A stretch of DNA of 64,000 nucleotides from Camarhynchus parvulus (taxonomy: Eukaryota; Chordata; Aves; Passeriformes; Thraupidae), in NCBI RefSeq assembly GCF_901933205.1, contig NC_044572.1, forward strand, positions 35,681,501 to 35,745,500, written 5' to 3'. The notes under the pieces were generated by a model that was not told the DNA's origin, searched no databases, and saw only the letters and a program-made list of their open reading frames with translations. This document shows positions 26,791 through 40,400 of this stretch, piece by piece (positions within the stretch are counted from its first letter, which is position 1; each line of letters starts with the position of its first letter). A program made the position numbers and the translations under genes.

Positions 26791-29350
26791 ACATAATCCC
26801 AGGGGAAAAAACCAAAGGAAATTCTTCTCCCCATAACTAACAGTGGCCAGTTTTCCTGTTCTTTGTGAATTTTAGGATTTTTCCTTTCAGTTCTCAAGGC
26901 CTGTTATGGATTCTGACTTTCACAGAATGAACAGCACTTCTCAGACTGGCAAACTGCAATAAACATATTCAGCAGTCATTGCTGCAATAGTTAATGGAAA
27001 CTATGAATTCTAACAGACTCTGACCAGAACAATTTTAAGCCTTACAGCCAATACATCTTTTTGGTTTGACACTGAACTATTGCTAATTTCTCCTCAGACT
27101 AGAGATCCTTCACAGCAGAAAGACAAGTTCCTGTTACACAACTGATGTCCACAAGGTCTATGAGTTTTCTGGACCTACAGACCTGTGCTGTGCATTCTTG
27201 TTACTCTCCAACTGGTTTGAGTTGTGCAGATTCCTCCACAGAAATCCCTGCTACACATCATCCTCTAGGTATTTCATAACACATTTTTTCCAGTATCTTT
27301 CTGGGCATTGAGCTAACAATCTCACAAAACTCTTTCAATGTAGGTTAAAAAAGGATATCACATTTTGCTACAGAGTTGTATTCATTCTTCAGCAGTCTTC
27401 AATCTTAAATTATAAAATTTCAATTATTTATTCAGCTAATTCCTCTACAGCGCATACCTGTAAGTTTGCCCTACTTGGAAACATCTAATTTATCAAATCA
27501 GTTGTCAATCTAGTCTTTCCTTACTTTACCTTAGAAAAATGCTAACATTTTCAGAAAACCTTACCCAATTTCCAGTAAAATATATTAAAATGTTATTAAA
27601 GAGAATTCTAACTATATCATTTTGGAAGCAAAAGGAAGACTAAAATTGTGTACAACAGGGACCTGTGTAAGGTAAAAGAACAAATGAAAAACCAAATAAA
27701 AACTTGTATAACACTAGTGCTTATAAGCCTTTATTTTACCAAAACATAATGCTGACTTCTTTTCTCAGTCTCTTTTTTGCTCTTGAACTGCAGTTGGCTC
27801 TAAGTTTTAGGTTCTGGTCCATACTTGCACATTTATTGCTGTATTTCTCAATGTGGCCTCAGAAGATCCCTTTGTTTATCATCTAGATGAGTGTGTAAGA
27901 AACTTGTAAATGAAAGAACCCACATTCTTCACTTAGGTTAAAGTTGAAGGTGGAAATAGTGGCGCTTGCTGCTTTTGGACTGGATTACCAGACAAATTAG
28001 TTTGTTGCCTGATACATACAGAAAATTACAACTTTACAGACTCTTCAAAAAGAAAGAAAGTTTGTGTTATACAACTGATATCTGTAAGGTGACTTTCCTG
28101 GGTCTAGGGACTTGTGCATTCTTTGCTGCTAATGGAAAAACTTGACCAGATATTCTCACTTACCCTCATCTTACCACAAAGAAATCAGTAAGAGGAGTGA
28201 ATTTCCATAAAAATCTACAGGCTTTCATGTGTATTTGAAAGTTGTCATTTCTGTAGCTCCAGAAAGCAATTTATGGGAAAAAGAGAAAGGAGGCACAGTC
28301 TACTACCAGAATCCTGAGGGACTAAGAGCAGGCTGAGAAACAAGACAGGGAAGGCAGATACTGAAGAGGACTTCTTCCTGCGTTAAGGAGCTCCTCTTTC
28401 CCTCCCACTGGATCATCCAGGGCTTCTACCACAGGGAACAAACAGACATTGACTGGCTCCAGACTGAAGCATCTCATGTGACCTCTGACAACTGTGCTAT
28501 AGTCCACACTAATGAGGTAGATGCCTCCTGATCAAATATTAAGAGAGTTACAGCAACCATCTATAAAAAGTAGTTTGATTTTTGTGTATTAAAACAATAG
28601 ATTTGGGTACTTTTGAGATGCTGTAAACCAGCACTGTGAAGTAAGAAAGGTATAGTATGCCTTATAAAATAATCCCTGGATTTACCTATTAGTCCATGCT
28701 TAATGACACCCATCATCAAGTACAAGACATTTGTATATAATATACATACTCAACAGAATTATGTGATTTTAACTCTATTCTATTTGATAAACGGCAACTT
28801 CCTCTTCCTGACACTTACGTTTAAGACAAAGATAAAATGAATTTTATTATTTTTTAGTTTCCTATTATGTGAATGATAGCTATTCCCCAGAAAAGCTGAA
28901 ATGTTAAATGCTAAAATGGCATTTATTTAATTTCTCTTTACTGAAATGGTCAAATCTGAGGTCAAATTTGGGTCTTGGTTTCTTGGCACCTATCCTTAAT
29001 ACTTTATTTAAAAGAGCAAGCATACAGTTCTACTTTAAATTTCTATTATCCTGTCTATCTACTACGCTGTAACATTAGCTTAGTTTGCTAATCCCAACAA
29101 TTAGGTGTTGGGCATTTTTTGGTCTTCATTTTTCAACATGTTTTTCTGATTAAGCCTTTATGCTCTTATTTCAGTCACAGCTGCTAAAGGCGGATGGAGC
29201 CCTTAATGACAGTTTACATTACAGGTGAAAATGTTCCACAAAAATAATGGAGACTCCTTTTAACTACTCCTTGTTACCTTTTAAAGTTTTCATGTTCATC
29301 TGCATTTTAAATGTTCCTCAGTTTATTATGGAACATTAAATAAGCCTTTC
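26791..29350 (-). other. RFTN1 intron 2 segment with a diverged direct-repeat pair
   Basis: AT-rich intronic sequence. Two stretches, 27118-27205 and 28052-28130, resemble each other in the same orientation. Shared words include ACAACTGAT, and the phrase around TTTTCTGGACCTACAGACC corresponds to TTTCCTGGGTCTAGGGACT. They may be two pieces of an old unnamed repeat. I see no gene or RNA feature. Confidence 0.6.
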
Positions 29351-29423
29351 TCATAGAATCACAAAATAGTTTGGGTTGGAAGGGACTTGAAAGATCATCT
29401 AGTTCCAGTCCCTCTGCCTTTGC
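29351..29423 (-). mobile_element. CR1 retrotransposon 3' end fragment
   Basis: The sequence TCATAGAATCACAAAATAGT followed by TTGGGTTGGAAGGGACTTGA and AAGATCATCTAGTTCCA is the reverse complement of the classic avian CR1 3' end, whose last bases are ATTCTATGA-type 8-mers. The copy is on the minus strand and is severely 5'-truncated, as most CR1 insertions are. It is less diverged than the old copies in this window. Confidence 0.9.
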
Positions 29424-29628
29424 ATTAAAACAATCAAAGATCAAATCTGGGTGTACATAGATTGTACACATTCTCTGTCCATACTAGGTACAGAAGAAAA
29501 CACTTTGCTCAAGGTGTGACACATCATGGGGTCTGAAACAAAGGCAGACTGGCAAACTCAAGAGATCCCACTATTCAGTGATGTAGCAACTCAGTTACCT
29601 GGTAGCTGCATCCACATTACTCCTATTT

Positions 29629-30500
29629 CATAAAATCACTGAATGGGTTTGGGTTGAAGGCTCTTTAAAGATCATCTGCTCCAATTCCCACAGCAAGGCC
29701 CATGGACCTGTTCTACTAGATCAGGTTGCTCAGAGCCCCATCCAACCTGACCCTGAATGTTTCCAGGGTTGAGGCATCCACCATCTCTCTGGGAAATCTG
29801 TTCCAGTGTTTCACCATCCTCACTGTAAAAAAATGTCTTCCTTAAGTACAATCTAAATCTATCTTTTTAGCTTAAAACCATCACTCCTCCTCCTACTGCA
29901 ACACACCCTATCAAAAAGTTTGTCTCCATCTTTCTTGCAAGCCTCCTTTAAGTACTGAAAGACCACAATAAAGTCACTCAGGGGCCTTCTCTTCTCCAGG
30001 CTGAACAAGCTCAATTGTCTCAGTCTTTCCTCATAGGAGAGGTACTCCAGCCCTGTGATCAGCTTTGTGAACCTCATCTGGACCTGCTTCACCAGGTCCA
30101 TGCCTTTCCCTTGCCGGGGCCCCAGAGCTGGACGCAGCACTGCAGCTTGGGTCTCACCAGAGCACAGGAGAGGGGCAGAATCCCTTCCTTTGACCTGCTG
30201 GCCACTCTGCTTTGGATGCTTTGAACACACACTGCTTGGTCATGTCCAGTTTTTCACCCACCAGCATATCCCTAGGCCTTTCTCAGCAGGCTGCTTTCAA
30301 TCCCTTCACCCCCAGCTCGTGCTGGTACTCGGGGTGGCACTGACCCAAGTGTGGGACCTCGCTCCTTTAACCTCATGAGGTTCACATGGGTCAACTCCTT
30401 TAGCTTGTCCAGGGTCCCTCTGAATGGCACTATATCTCTCAGGTGTGTCACCTGCACCACTCACCCTGTTGTCATCCACAAACTTGCACTCCATGTCATA
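29629..30500 (-). mobile_element. CR1 LINE fragment with the end of its reverse-transcriptase ORF
   Basis: A second minus-strand CR1 copy. The 3' end lies near 29629 (CATAAAATCACTGAATGGG, GATCATCTGCTCCAATTCCC). Reading leftward-transcribed, a broken ORF at 29859-30230 contains phrases of the CR1 ORF2 C-terminal tail such as LITGLEYLSYEERLRQLSLF and SLEKRRPLSDFI. The right end near 30500 still has the CR1-like TTGTCATCCACAAACTTGCA, after which similarity fades. The frame is interrupted by stops and shifts, so it is a dead copy. About 200 bp of non-CR1 sequence separates it from the copy at 29351, so these look like two insertions. Confidence 0.88.
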
Positions 30501-33131
30501 TGACCAGGCCTAACATGTATTATCAGGCTCAGACCCTTCAAGAAATACAGGTCCAACTGTTTTCTTTTACAAAGTGCAGGATGAGACTGTTTCCCAATCC
30601 ATGGCCATTCCTGTGAGCAATTCCTGCTCAAGGCATCCATAGCCAGTGAACTATGGACCCATTCATGCTCCTCCTGTACCTCCTCTCTCCAGCATCACAA
30701 ATCTTGCAGGTCCTTCCACCAAACTACAGATGCTTCAGGTCACTCACAGAAAGAATGATGTCTTCCTGTCTCCTCCCTAGGGGAGCCCAGGGTTCAAGGA
30801 GCCCTCCTCAGAAGAGGGAAGTTCCTAACAGAAGGGCCACAGGAGATATGACAGTGCAGCTCTCCCTCCCCACTGAGGACTCAAAGCCACATGGTTGCCC
30901 CTGAGCAGGACTGAGCCTATGAGCTATAAAGAAGCAAACATTCAGGCACACTCCATACTTTGTCACTCCTACTCACTACCTCCATGCACCTCCCTACTCA
31001 GCACAATTTTTGTGCTCCTGTCCTTCCAAAGCACCCAAATCTCTTTCCTGCACTACAAAGAGCACGTAGGAGAGCACTCAGGTCCAGAAAATCTTCCATG
31101 TTTTCACACAGGGCGCTTCGTGAGCACATTTATGACTGTTTATAACAGCCCTGGTCATTTGTAGAATTGCAAGGCAAGCACGCTTCCTCTATTTAGTATG
31201 AGCACTGCTGTTCCTTAATTCAATATCAATTTCTTTCCAGCAACTTTAATCTAATTTAAAGAAATCAAATCTACAGCAGACTAACTTGTAGAAGAGCGAA
31301 ACACTGTATTAGGACCAGCCAAAGAAATTTAACTAAAAAGTTTACCCTGAGAAGATGCAGTTTCACCTACCTTAAAACATTTTGTAAGAACACATCAACT
31401 TCAGCAAAGGTTTTCATTTGGATAATGTTCAGAAATAAAAGTAATGTATTCATGTTTTACAATATCAAAGTGGTTAAATAAGCACATTGTTTTCAGTGTT
31501 TCTATGAATTTCCACTCCACTTGAAATTTTGGAATTACCTGTAATACTGGAATTGCGATTTCCTGATGGAAGGTAGAACTGCATTGACAGAAGGTGCACA
31601 GTCACAACAACTAGGATACACAAACAAACCAGTGTCTCTAGGAGCAGCTGGTTTGGGTAAGCTGAACACTGACTGCTAAATGAAGGATCATCCTGTCAGG
31701 CCATCTTTTGGTTTGCCAAAGTCCTTGGGTTTCTCTGTGCAGGCCCTGAGGGCTGAATGGTACCACAGCCCCTCTCAGAGAGCTGGGGATCATCACAACC
31801 TAAGGGAAGGAAGGTGCAGGGTAACAACCTATTGTGAAGTATTGGCTTTTTTCTTATAATGCAGAACAGACTGGAAAATATCCCCTCTCTGTATTATAAA
31901 TAAGTAAGTTTTTAAGGCAGTTTTCACTGACTTATTCAGCAGTTAGTTTGGAACAGCTGAAGCAATCCAGATCATGATCCTTTCCAACTATTCAGGCTTG
32001 CTAAGGCCAATTTGTTAACTCTGGAGGGAAGACAGCAAACTGGTACTTGAATATTCTCAAAACACTTACAGACTCATCCTGAGAGAAGGTTATTTCCATT
32101 CAGTGTCAATCTCACAAACACAAAAAAATATTAAGCCATTTATTGCAAATTTTTCATTCTTTGTTACAAACACTAAGGAACTCTCTTTCATGCAGCACAA
32201 ATTGTCTGTGGGCCAGAACAATGCAACCATGCTACTCTCACTTAACTATAATTATTCTTTCCTCATTCAACCCACAAATTTCTTGCTACCAACACAAAGC
32301 TATCAAGGTAGTTCTAATGAAAATAAAGACAAACCTACCAGTAATGTAACTTAAAGAACATAAAACAGTAAACACATTTCTAGCAAGTCTTGTGATGAGT
32401 TCCCAGTAATTGTTTCTGAACTAAAACCTACCAAACAGATGTTAAAGCAGTATAACTAACCTAGCAGAAAATATATGGTACTTGTGACACTATAACATGG
32501 TTTGAATTACCTGAAACACACTAGTATTCTAGAATTCAATGAGCTAATAGCTCAAGCTTTTGAAGAAACAACTATACAAGCTGTACACTACTGTCTCTCT
32601 TCCTTTTGAACAGAGCTTGAGTTTCCATGAAGTGCATACAGAGGTTCCTTAATTTCAAAGAGAAAATAGATAGTATTGGTGCACTACTCCTCAGACTGCT
32701 AACAGAGGCAAGATACTGGACGTTAATATAACTCATGGATTTTTCAGTAATGCTAAATTACATTCTCGGTGGTTTTTCTTTCAATCTTGAAGACAAATAC
32801 AATAAATGTCACCATAAAAGAAAGTAAGGATGAATATGCAGTGCTTCATAAATGAAGGTGTCCGTTCAATAAGTTCCTAGTATTTACTTTTAGTGAAGAT
32901 GTAATAATGGAAGTTAAAGATATTCAAAAGCAAAGCACTGTATCTTAAAGTGGTAGAGGGGAGAAAATCCCAGACAGACTGTGAAACTGCATATAAACCT
33001 TTAGAAAGCATGTAAATACATAGAAATGTACATATACATGTATGCAGGTACACACAGATATACACCAACACTCTTCTTTCCTTTAGCAAACAGCAGATAC
33101 ATGCATTAGCCAAACTGACAAAGTACTAAGA

Positions 33132-33208
33132 TAACTCACAGATGCAATGAGACTACAGGAACTTATCTGATCAATTGTGTTGTTGAATCTCATTGCATCT
33201 GTGAGTTA
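33132..33208. repeat. Perfect inverted repeat, 21-bp arms and 35-nt loop
   Basis: The left arm at 33132-33152 (begins TAACTCACAGATG) is exactly complementary to the right arm at 33188-33208 (ends CATCTGTGAGTTA). The intervening loop is 33153-33187. There is no mismatch over 21 bp. As RNA from either strand it would form a 77-nt stem-loop. It matches no repeat family I can name. Confidence 0.9.
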
Positions 33209-35885
33209 CCTTTCTTGTTGCCCAGTCAAAGTTTCTGTGTCTTTCAAGTATAAGTATCCTAAGAACAGGGTATGTTTGCCACAATGATGTGGTTATGCAT
33301 GGGATGGCTTAATTTCTGGTGTTTCAGAAAAAAAAGGAAATACCCAGGCTATCACCTCCACTAAGTTAGAAAAACAATGACTAAACAGAAGTTTAGCAAC
33401 CTAAATAAATTGACAAGCACTTCTTAAACAACTCACAGCTTATACCCATTAGCCTGTGGGCAGAATTATACAAAATGAGCAAACAGAAGACCACCTACTA
33501 GAGGTTAAAAGGGTTAATGACTGTGCAAAAAGAAAATAAACCTAGGAAATCCTATCACACCTGCACTTGAATAGCTCTTCAAAATGCTATCTTTTCTATT
33601 TGCCATTCCCTCCTCCTTGGTTCTACTTCCTAAATTGATCCAGACGAAAACACAGAGACAACAAAGACAGGTAATTTACATATCACAAAACCAAGGAAAT
33701 GCCAATTATGTCCAACAAAACACAGGAAGTGTTCAAAGTTACATTTTATCCATACAAACTTGTTATCCGTGTAAGTTCCTAAAGATGAGTATTACATTGA
33801 ACTACAGAGGAGGGAAAGGTTTTATTCTGAACTACAGGAAGGACCAGCATGCTGATTCACATGTATTTCCATCCCCTCCACAGCCCCCCAAAGTACTGGT
33901 TCTTTCTCCTAAATCTGGTTCAGACACAAATGAATCTGTTGATGGCAATGCCTCAGCTGCCAAAGTCTAACACTGAATGCTGTTCTCTTTAACAGCTAAA
34001 GCAGTAGTGAAACAGGACTTCCCATCACTTCCACCAGCAGTGCAGCAAGTCATGTCTCTCACAGCAAGCAGCCAGTCATCAAATACTTTAAAAGGAGGGA
34101 AAGGGGAGCTACTCAATGAGCAAAAAATAGTACAACTCACTGAAGAGATATTCTGATATCTTACAAGTTGGTGGCATCGTAAAAGCTGGAGGGCTGATGC
34201 ATCTTTTTTGCTTCAACCCCTCTCTAACAAATGTGCCTGTGATTTTTCTTAGCAGCAAAAATAATGAATACTGGCAAGTTTCACAGCTAACTCTGCAGTC
34301 TAGCTAACCTTCATTCCCTCCCATACTCTTTAAAATGTATTTTGTCTTTTCCCCCTGTCATAACCCTCCTTTTCCTTTCCTTCTCCTCTCTCTGTTTTAT
34401 GCTTCACTTCAATGTTCTTTCCATATTTCTGGCAAATTTTCATCTCGGATTTTAGAACTACAGAATACAATAAAGTAACAGTGGTTCCTTTGCAAATTTT
34501 ACCAAAAGTAATGAGTAAGAAAATAGCATTGAAGTAAGAAAAAAAACTGTAAAAAGCATAGATAATATCCTCAGATGAGTACAAAATTGTCTACTTTATT
34601 AAGTTTCAAATTATGCAGAATTTATTCATTTTATGGTATACTTTGCTGGATGAGAAAAATCTCCTCTGAAATGGAATTTTTAGCATTTCCTAGCTTTCAA
34701 AATCACTACATCCTATTGTCAATAAAATGCTGCATGTGCTGATTCTTTAAGGAGGTCAAAAGCAGAAAGGTACATATAACTATCTACGTATTTCCATCCA
34801 AACCAACTGAGAACCACCTTGAGATTACTGTTTTCAATTTTAACCAAGCAGAGATTGTAGAGAAGTAGCTTGCATTCATTACATGGGATTTCTTTTCATA
34901 CTCACAAGGTAGTTATAAACTACAAATCTGACTGAAGCCTAGTTTCCAAACTGAAAAATGACAAGAGGATTTCAAACATTTGAGGAAAAGGGAGGAGAAG
35001 TAAGTCAACTAAGTAGTAACTGTGGCTGAATACACTTGCTATGATCTCATGCACATTTTTCATGATACACTGGTAACTATGATTAAAATCAATGACTTGG
35101 CACAGCCAGACAAAGAAGGTAAAACTAAGTATTCCACCAAAGTATTACCTTCAAAGTTTTCCTTTTTCCCCCCAAAAAACAAGGTAACTGCTTCATACAA
35201 TAAATATATGCCAGGAGAAAAAGCTGGAATCTAGAGAGAACATTTTAAAAATTTGAATTTTATAAATTCAGTCTTCAACACGAAGATTTAAATTTACCGA
35301 CGTATCAAATAACCTCAGGAAGGAAGGTTAGGATCTATCAAGATAGCTCTTATTCCCCAAGCCAACCCCTGCAACTGAGAACTGATAGTCTCCAGGGAAA
35401 CTAAAATCCTCTTGGCAGGTCATGCCTGTATATATTTTATACATAACACTTTGCATTGTATATACGGAAAAGGACAGACAGCTTTAGAAATGCTTGAAGG
35501 CTTTATTCAAATATTACCTGCTGGTTTCTGTTTCTTGTCATTTTACATCGCCAATGCTTCACATGTATTCTCCCCTTCTGTTCCAAGAGATGTTTTAGAC
35601 TTTCTTATAAAATCTTATTTAGGATGATACTGTGTGCCAAGTTTGCTTGCTTTCTTTTTAAATCTAGAAAGGGATTTTTCCTAGTCTTGTCTCTAAAGTC
35701 CATATATTACCTTGTTTCAGATGTTCTCATTTCTTGACTGTATCAATGATATTCCTTTTCTTCAAAAGGCAGTCAAAGATACAAAGCACTTAATATTTTA
35801 AATTAGATTAAGTATCATAGTGACTTTCATCTTTCTATATTTTTCCTAGCTTGAAATATTATATATTTTAGATAAAGAGAAGATA

Positions 35886-35917
35886 CTTCCAAATGATACA
35901 TGTTTTTCATTTGGAAG
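35886..35917. repeat. Perfect 11-bp inverted repeat with 10-nt loop
   Basis: The arms CTTCCAAATGA (35886-35896) and TCATTTGGAAG (35907-35917) are exact complements. The hairpin is short and AT-rich, and is of a size that can occur by chance in 64 kb. Confidence 0.8.
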
Positions 35918-37470
35918 ATAACATATAGTGCAACTTCTCACTATTCTTTTGGTATCTATTAAATCAAAATCCCCTATTTAGAAAATGCTGTGATTTTTCA
36001 CAGATGTCTGTTAAATTGTTTTCAGCTTTACTGGCAAAACTAAATAAATATTAAAGCAGCCAGAAATGTAACACAGGTCGTATAACCAAGCAAGCAGTGT
36101 TACTTGTGTTACTTGAAGATATACTCTCAATTAGATTTTGGCCCCAGGTTTAGTCATTTTTGAAAAGAAAGTTGGGTAAGAGAATGCTACATGATTAAGT
36201 AAGTATTAATTCAGTATAAACAGGAGATATTCAAGGGCAGGTAAATTAAATTCAGAGGAAAGGGCTTATAATGCATTTGGATTTTTTTAAAAACACATTA
36301 CCCCTCAGTAATTTTAAGATGAATACTTCTGTGGACAACTACACAAGACTCAGAAGACAACAGCTTGTTAGATTATAAATGAGTCAAAACTGAGCTATTT
36401 AACTCCATGAAAATTTCCAGGAAAACACCAAATTTTAAAAAGGAATACAAGCAAATTAGATCTGGCTTACTTTCCAATTGCTAGGCCTGCTTGGGGAACT
36501 GCAATGAAAAACCAAATCAAAAATATTCTACAGTATTTACTATTCCTCTCAGCTCTCCTGCCCCACACTTTAATTTTTTTTTTAAGTATTGATAATGAGA
36601 ATACACTCACACCACTGCTAGTTGTAAGAATACCTCTGTCAGGGTATCTGAATTTCATGTGAAGAGTCTGTGTCTACAAAAGCAAGATCAATATTTTGCT
36701 GTCCCAGCAGACCTCATGTCACCCTCACGAGACTTGCCCTCAGCGCCACTGGTGAGCTGTACTTGGACATCTCAGCTACGCCACAGCACCACAGGGAGCC
36801 ATCCAGCTAGAACTGAAGCTGTTCTGGTATTTCCAACAAAATTTGCAGGTCCAAATCCTTGATGTTCAAAATCATCACAGGAAACCCACGACAGACTTAA
36901 CAGGCAAAGGTTTGCAGGGGAAATACAAAAATACAGGGTAGCAGTAATCCCTATCAAGCAAATTCCCAATGGTTCCTGATTAATTTGGCATGTGGAAGAG
37001 TCCTGTATCACCCCACTGATGATTTTTAGAGTGACCAGATAACAAATTCCAGAAGATACAAAGGTAGAATCACCAAATGGATCAGTCATTTTGCAATGAA
37101 TTAGGTAAGTGTCAAATGAGGTAAGAGGTTCCAAAGAGGACCTACTTTCCTTCCACACGTTTTTGGATTTGCTGACTCTATTGGTACACAAGGGCAGTCA
37201 AAGATCTGATTAGGATCAATACAAGATAAAATATTTCTTGTCAACTTTTTGCTACCTGTGCTATTATACAAATTCCTATTCAAACACTCAAGATTTTCTC
37301 CATTAGCTAATGGAGAGTGATTCCCACTAATGAAGTTTTTGTTCTTCAACTTTGCTGCCACAGCCTCAAATGTTCCTTTGGTTTTTTGGTTTTTTTTTTC
37401 CTTCTCACCTCTTGGATTCCTCAAACTGATGAGAAACACTGATTATGTGGCTACACTGGAGCAATGCACA

Positions 37471-37490
37471 AGCTCACTGGCCAGTGAGCT
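37471..37490. repeat. 20-bp perfect palindrome without a loop
   Basis: AGCTCACTGGCCAGTGAGCT reads the same on both strands over all 20 bases. It is followed by GCCAGTGCAC, which repeats part of the half-site. The composition is GC-balanced, so it is not explained by a simple AT repeat. Confidence 0.95.
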
Positions 37491-40400
37491 GCCAGTGCAC
37501 ATCTTGGTCCTCCTTGCCTTTCCCTGATTAATAGAGGTCTCAGTCTTCTGCCCAACTGCCAGCTTCCACAGCTCTAGGAACAGCCTAAATTTCTCACAAA
37601 TTGCTTTGAAATTGTGTGGTTATAATTATTTGGAGGAATGAGACAGACAGACTGTGAGCCTTTTTTAACTCTCGTTTCCCTAGGAAACCGGTTCAGAAAC
37701 AAAACAGAAAATCCATCACACTACCACCTACAAACCCTCTGAAAAAAAATTCCTTCAAAAATAAAGACCTCGAAAGAAAATCCTGCAAAAGGTATTATGG
37801 GATATTGTCTTCTGTAACACCTCTAACAGTGTATTTAACAGTGATGAGGCTTTCACAGAATATTGAAAACTACTAGCAAGCAATAGTTCACCACTGGCAC
37901 CTAAAAGCAGTATGTCACTGCCAAACACACCACATCATTCAACTTGGCAAGAATGCTTGATAGAAAGCCAAAGAGTAGTGGAAAAGGCTGTTAGAAGTTA
38001 ACAAAGCACTTCCCAAAAGTACTGTTTTGTTTTTTTAGGCAAGTCTGCTAGAGCATGGGTGATGGATTTACTAAAGAAAAAAGCTTTTCTTGGCAAAAAA
38101 ATCCTGCTTTTTTCGCTTAGAGCAAATTTTCCTGTCACTCTGCAGAATTTGAACTCCTACTCCCTCGTTTCAGAAAAATGTGGCCAGTTTCTGTTTTCAA
38201 GTGAAGAATTCCCACACAGTGATCCTGATAGCATGGAAATCCATTGCTTAATAAGGGTCATGGGAAAATGGCCACAAATTCAAGCATCATTACAATGGAA
38301 CAATCATAGCAAATTATATTTTTTTTAGTTTATTTTTTTAAGTTTGCAATAAAATGGTTGTTGTTGCAATTTTGTTTGCAAATAGTAGCAGAATATTTCT
38401 CCAAAAGTTTATGAGAAGGCATTGTTTTACCTTTATTTCTCAAAGTCGTTCTGTCAGAAAAAGTGCTGCAACTACAACATTTATTAGAAATTAAAAGGAA
38501 ATATGCAGAGAAACCTGATCTTCAAAGCTGCTAAGGAACAAATTAATGAAGTAAATATAATCTAATACCAAAGTAGTAAGTATATGCAATAAAGATGTAA
38601 CAGATGTCCTGTCCAACAGGGACAGAATACTTTCACGGCATGAAGGTGGTAATTAAAAAGCATTACACAGTCTTAAGATCTAAGACTTCCCTTACCCCCT
38701 GGATAGGATCTCTTTTGGGTTAGTAACATCAAAAATTAGTTTCTTAAATGCACATTCTTACTGATTAAATAATAGAATACAGAGGCAAATGAGCAGGTCC
38801 CTTTCCCGGTTCTATTTACAAGGAATATAAAATAACCTTTACAGGTGGCACAGTGCAGTGTGACAATGCATATTCACAGTTTCCATACAACAGAACTGCA
38901 GGCTGTTATTCCTGTCAGCTCCTCCTTGCACAGACAATACCTCAGAAGCAAACCTGGGGAAAAGTGTAAAGCACAGTGCCTCTCTGTAAACTGCCTAATA
39001 TTGTCTTCTTGCTGCTCCTGATAAAGCAACCCAAAGAGAGGTCACAGGCAGCTGCACGTGGCTCTAACTTCTAATCATATGACAGCCCACGTCAAAGTCG
39101 CTTTCACTTCTCCTCAGTCCTAAGTGGATTCTGCAAAACAGAATTTCTAACTTCTCTTATGTCAAAAAAGGCCAGACCTGCTATTGGCTAATAATGAAAT
39201 ATCACTGATAAAGTAGTCTGAGCGTCCACCAATGTTTCTGGAAGGGTACTCTGAAAGTATCTGTTGATGAGAAGACCAATTTTTCACAAAAATTTACTAT
39301 AATAAAAAAAACCCAAACTAAACAAACAACGACAACAAGTAGTGCAAGAGTGCAGCTTGACAATGAAGTGTTACAATTAAAAAGTGTTGTATTCATTGAA
39401 CATGTGGTGAAGAACAATGAAAATAATCCCACAAAATATGTCCAATTTTATCTATTTGATTACTTGAAAGGCTTCATCAAGGCATTCAACCCAGCTGGAA
39501 AAATAGGGTAGATGGACTGCAAAGAAAGACAGATGCTGCATCTGAGCTGAGCATTCCTAAGTAAATAAACAACAAAAACAAAACAAAACAAAAAAACAGC
39601 AATTCTGACACAGTTCCAAACTTTATGAAACAATAACTTAACAAAAGACCATTTATTCTGTCATTCTCTTTTTGTTCTTTTGTTTTGTGATTTGAGATAG
39701 AAGTAGATGCTAATTTTTTTTTGCTTACTAGTAATCTGTACAATAACTGCTTGTGAATTAACCCATGCAATTTTGGACTATTTGTCAATTCTTTTACCAG
39801 TTGTTATTAAGAAATTCAGGAAACAATTGTTCAAATAGAAGAACACCACAAAGGGCTTAGCAAATGAGGAACTACAGCAGTAGACTGCTGTTTATTTATA
39901 CTTCACTAGTAACCATGTCCTGGCTTATCTCTAACTTTCTCAAAAATTCCACCTGTTTATTTGTAAACCTCATACCTCATTCTCTTTCAGATTTAAGGCC
40001 TTTTATCAATTCATTTGGAAACGCGTGGCACCTTTAGGACTTCTCACATCCTTGATGTCTTTAATTTTTTATGTGCCACATCGTACGCAAAAGCCTCTGT
40101 ATTCTCAGACTGAGATGAACTCTTTCAACTGATGACTGTTTAACAGAGACAGATAATATTTTTGCAGTTCTTAACTCACCTGATGACTGTCAAGCTTGTC
40201 TTTCGTGGGCTGATCAAGAGCTGCAGCTCACAGCAAAGGCTTAATGAGATTCTTTTCCCCTTGAAAGGACTGTTTCTTTCAAGAAGAATCTGTAGCTAAT
40301 CACTGCAAGTCTCAAGTTGAGAGGATGATTATTTGGGGGGAGACAGAAGTTGCGAGTTCTGCACAATTCAACTAAAGAAGCTTCATTTATATGAAATGAG

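Noticed and set aside
29859..30230. A 123-codon minus-strand frame as a host gene
   Set aside because: Its sequence is the decayed C-terminal part of the CR1 reverse-transcriptase ORF.
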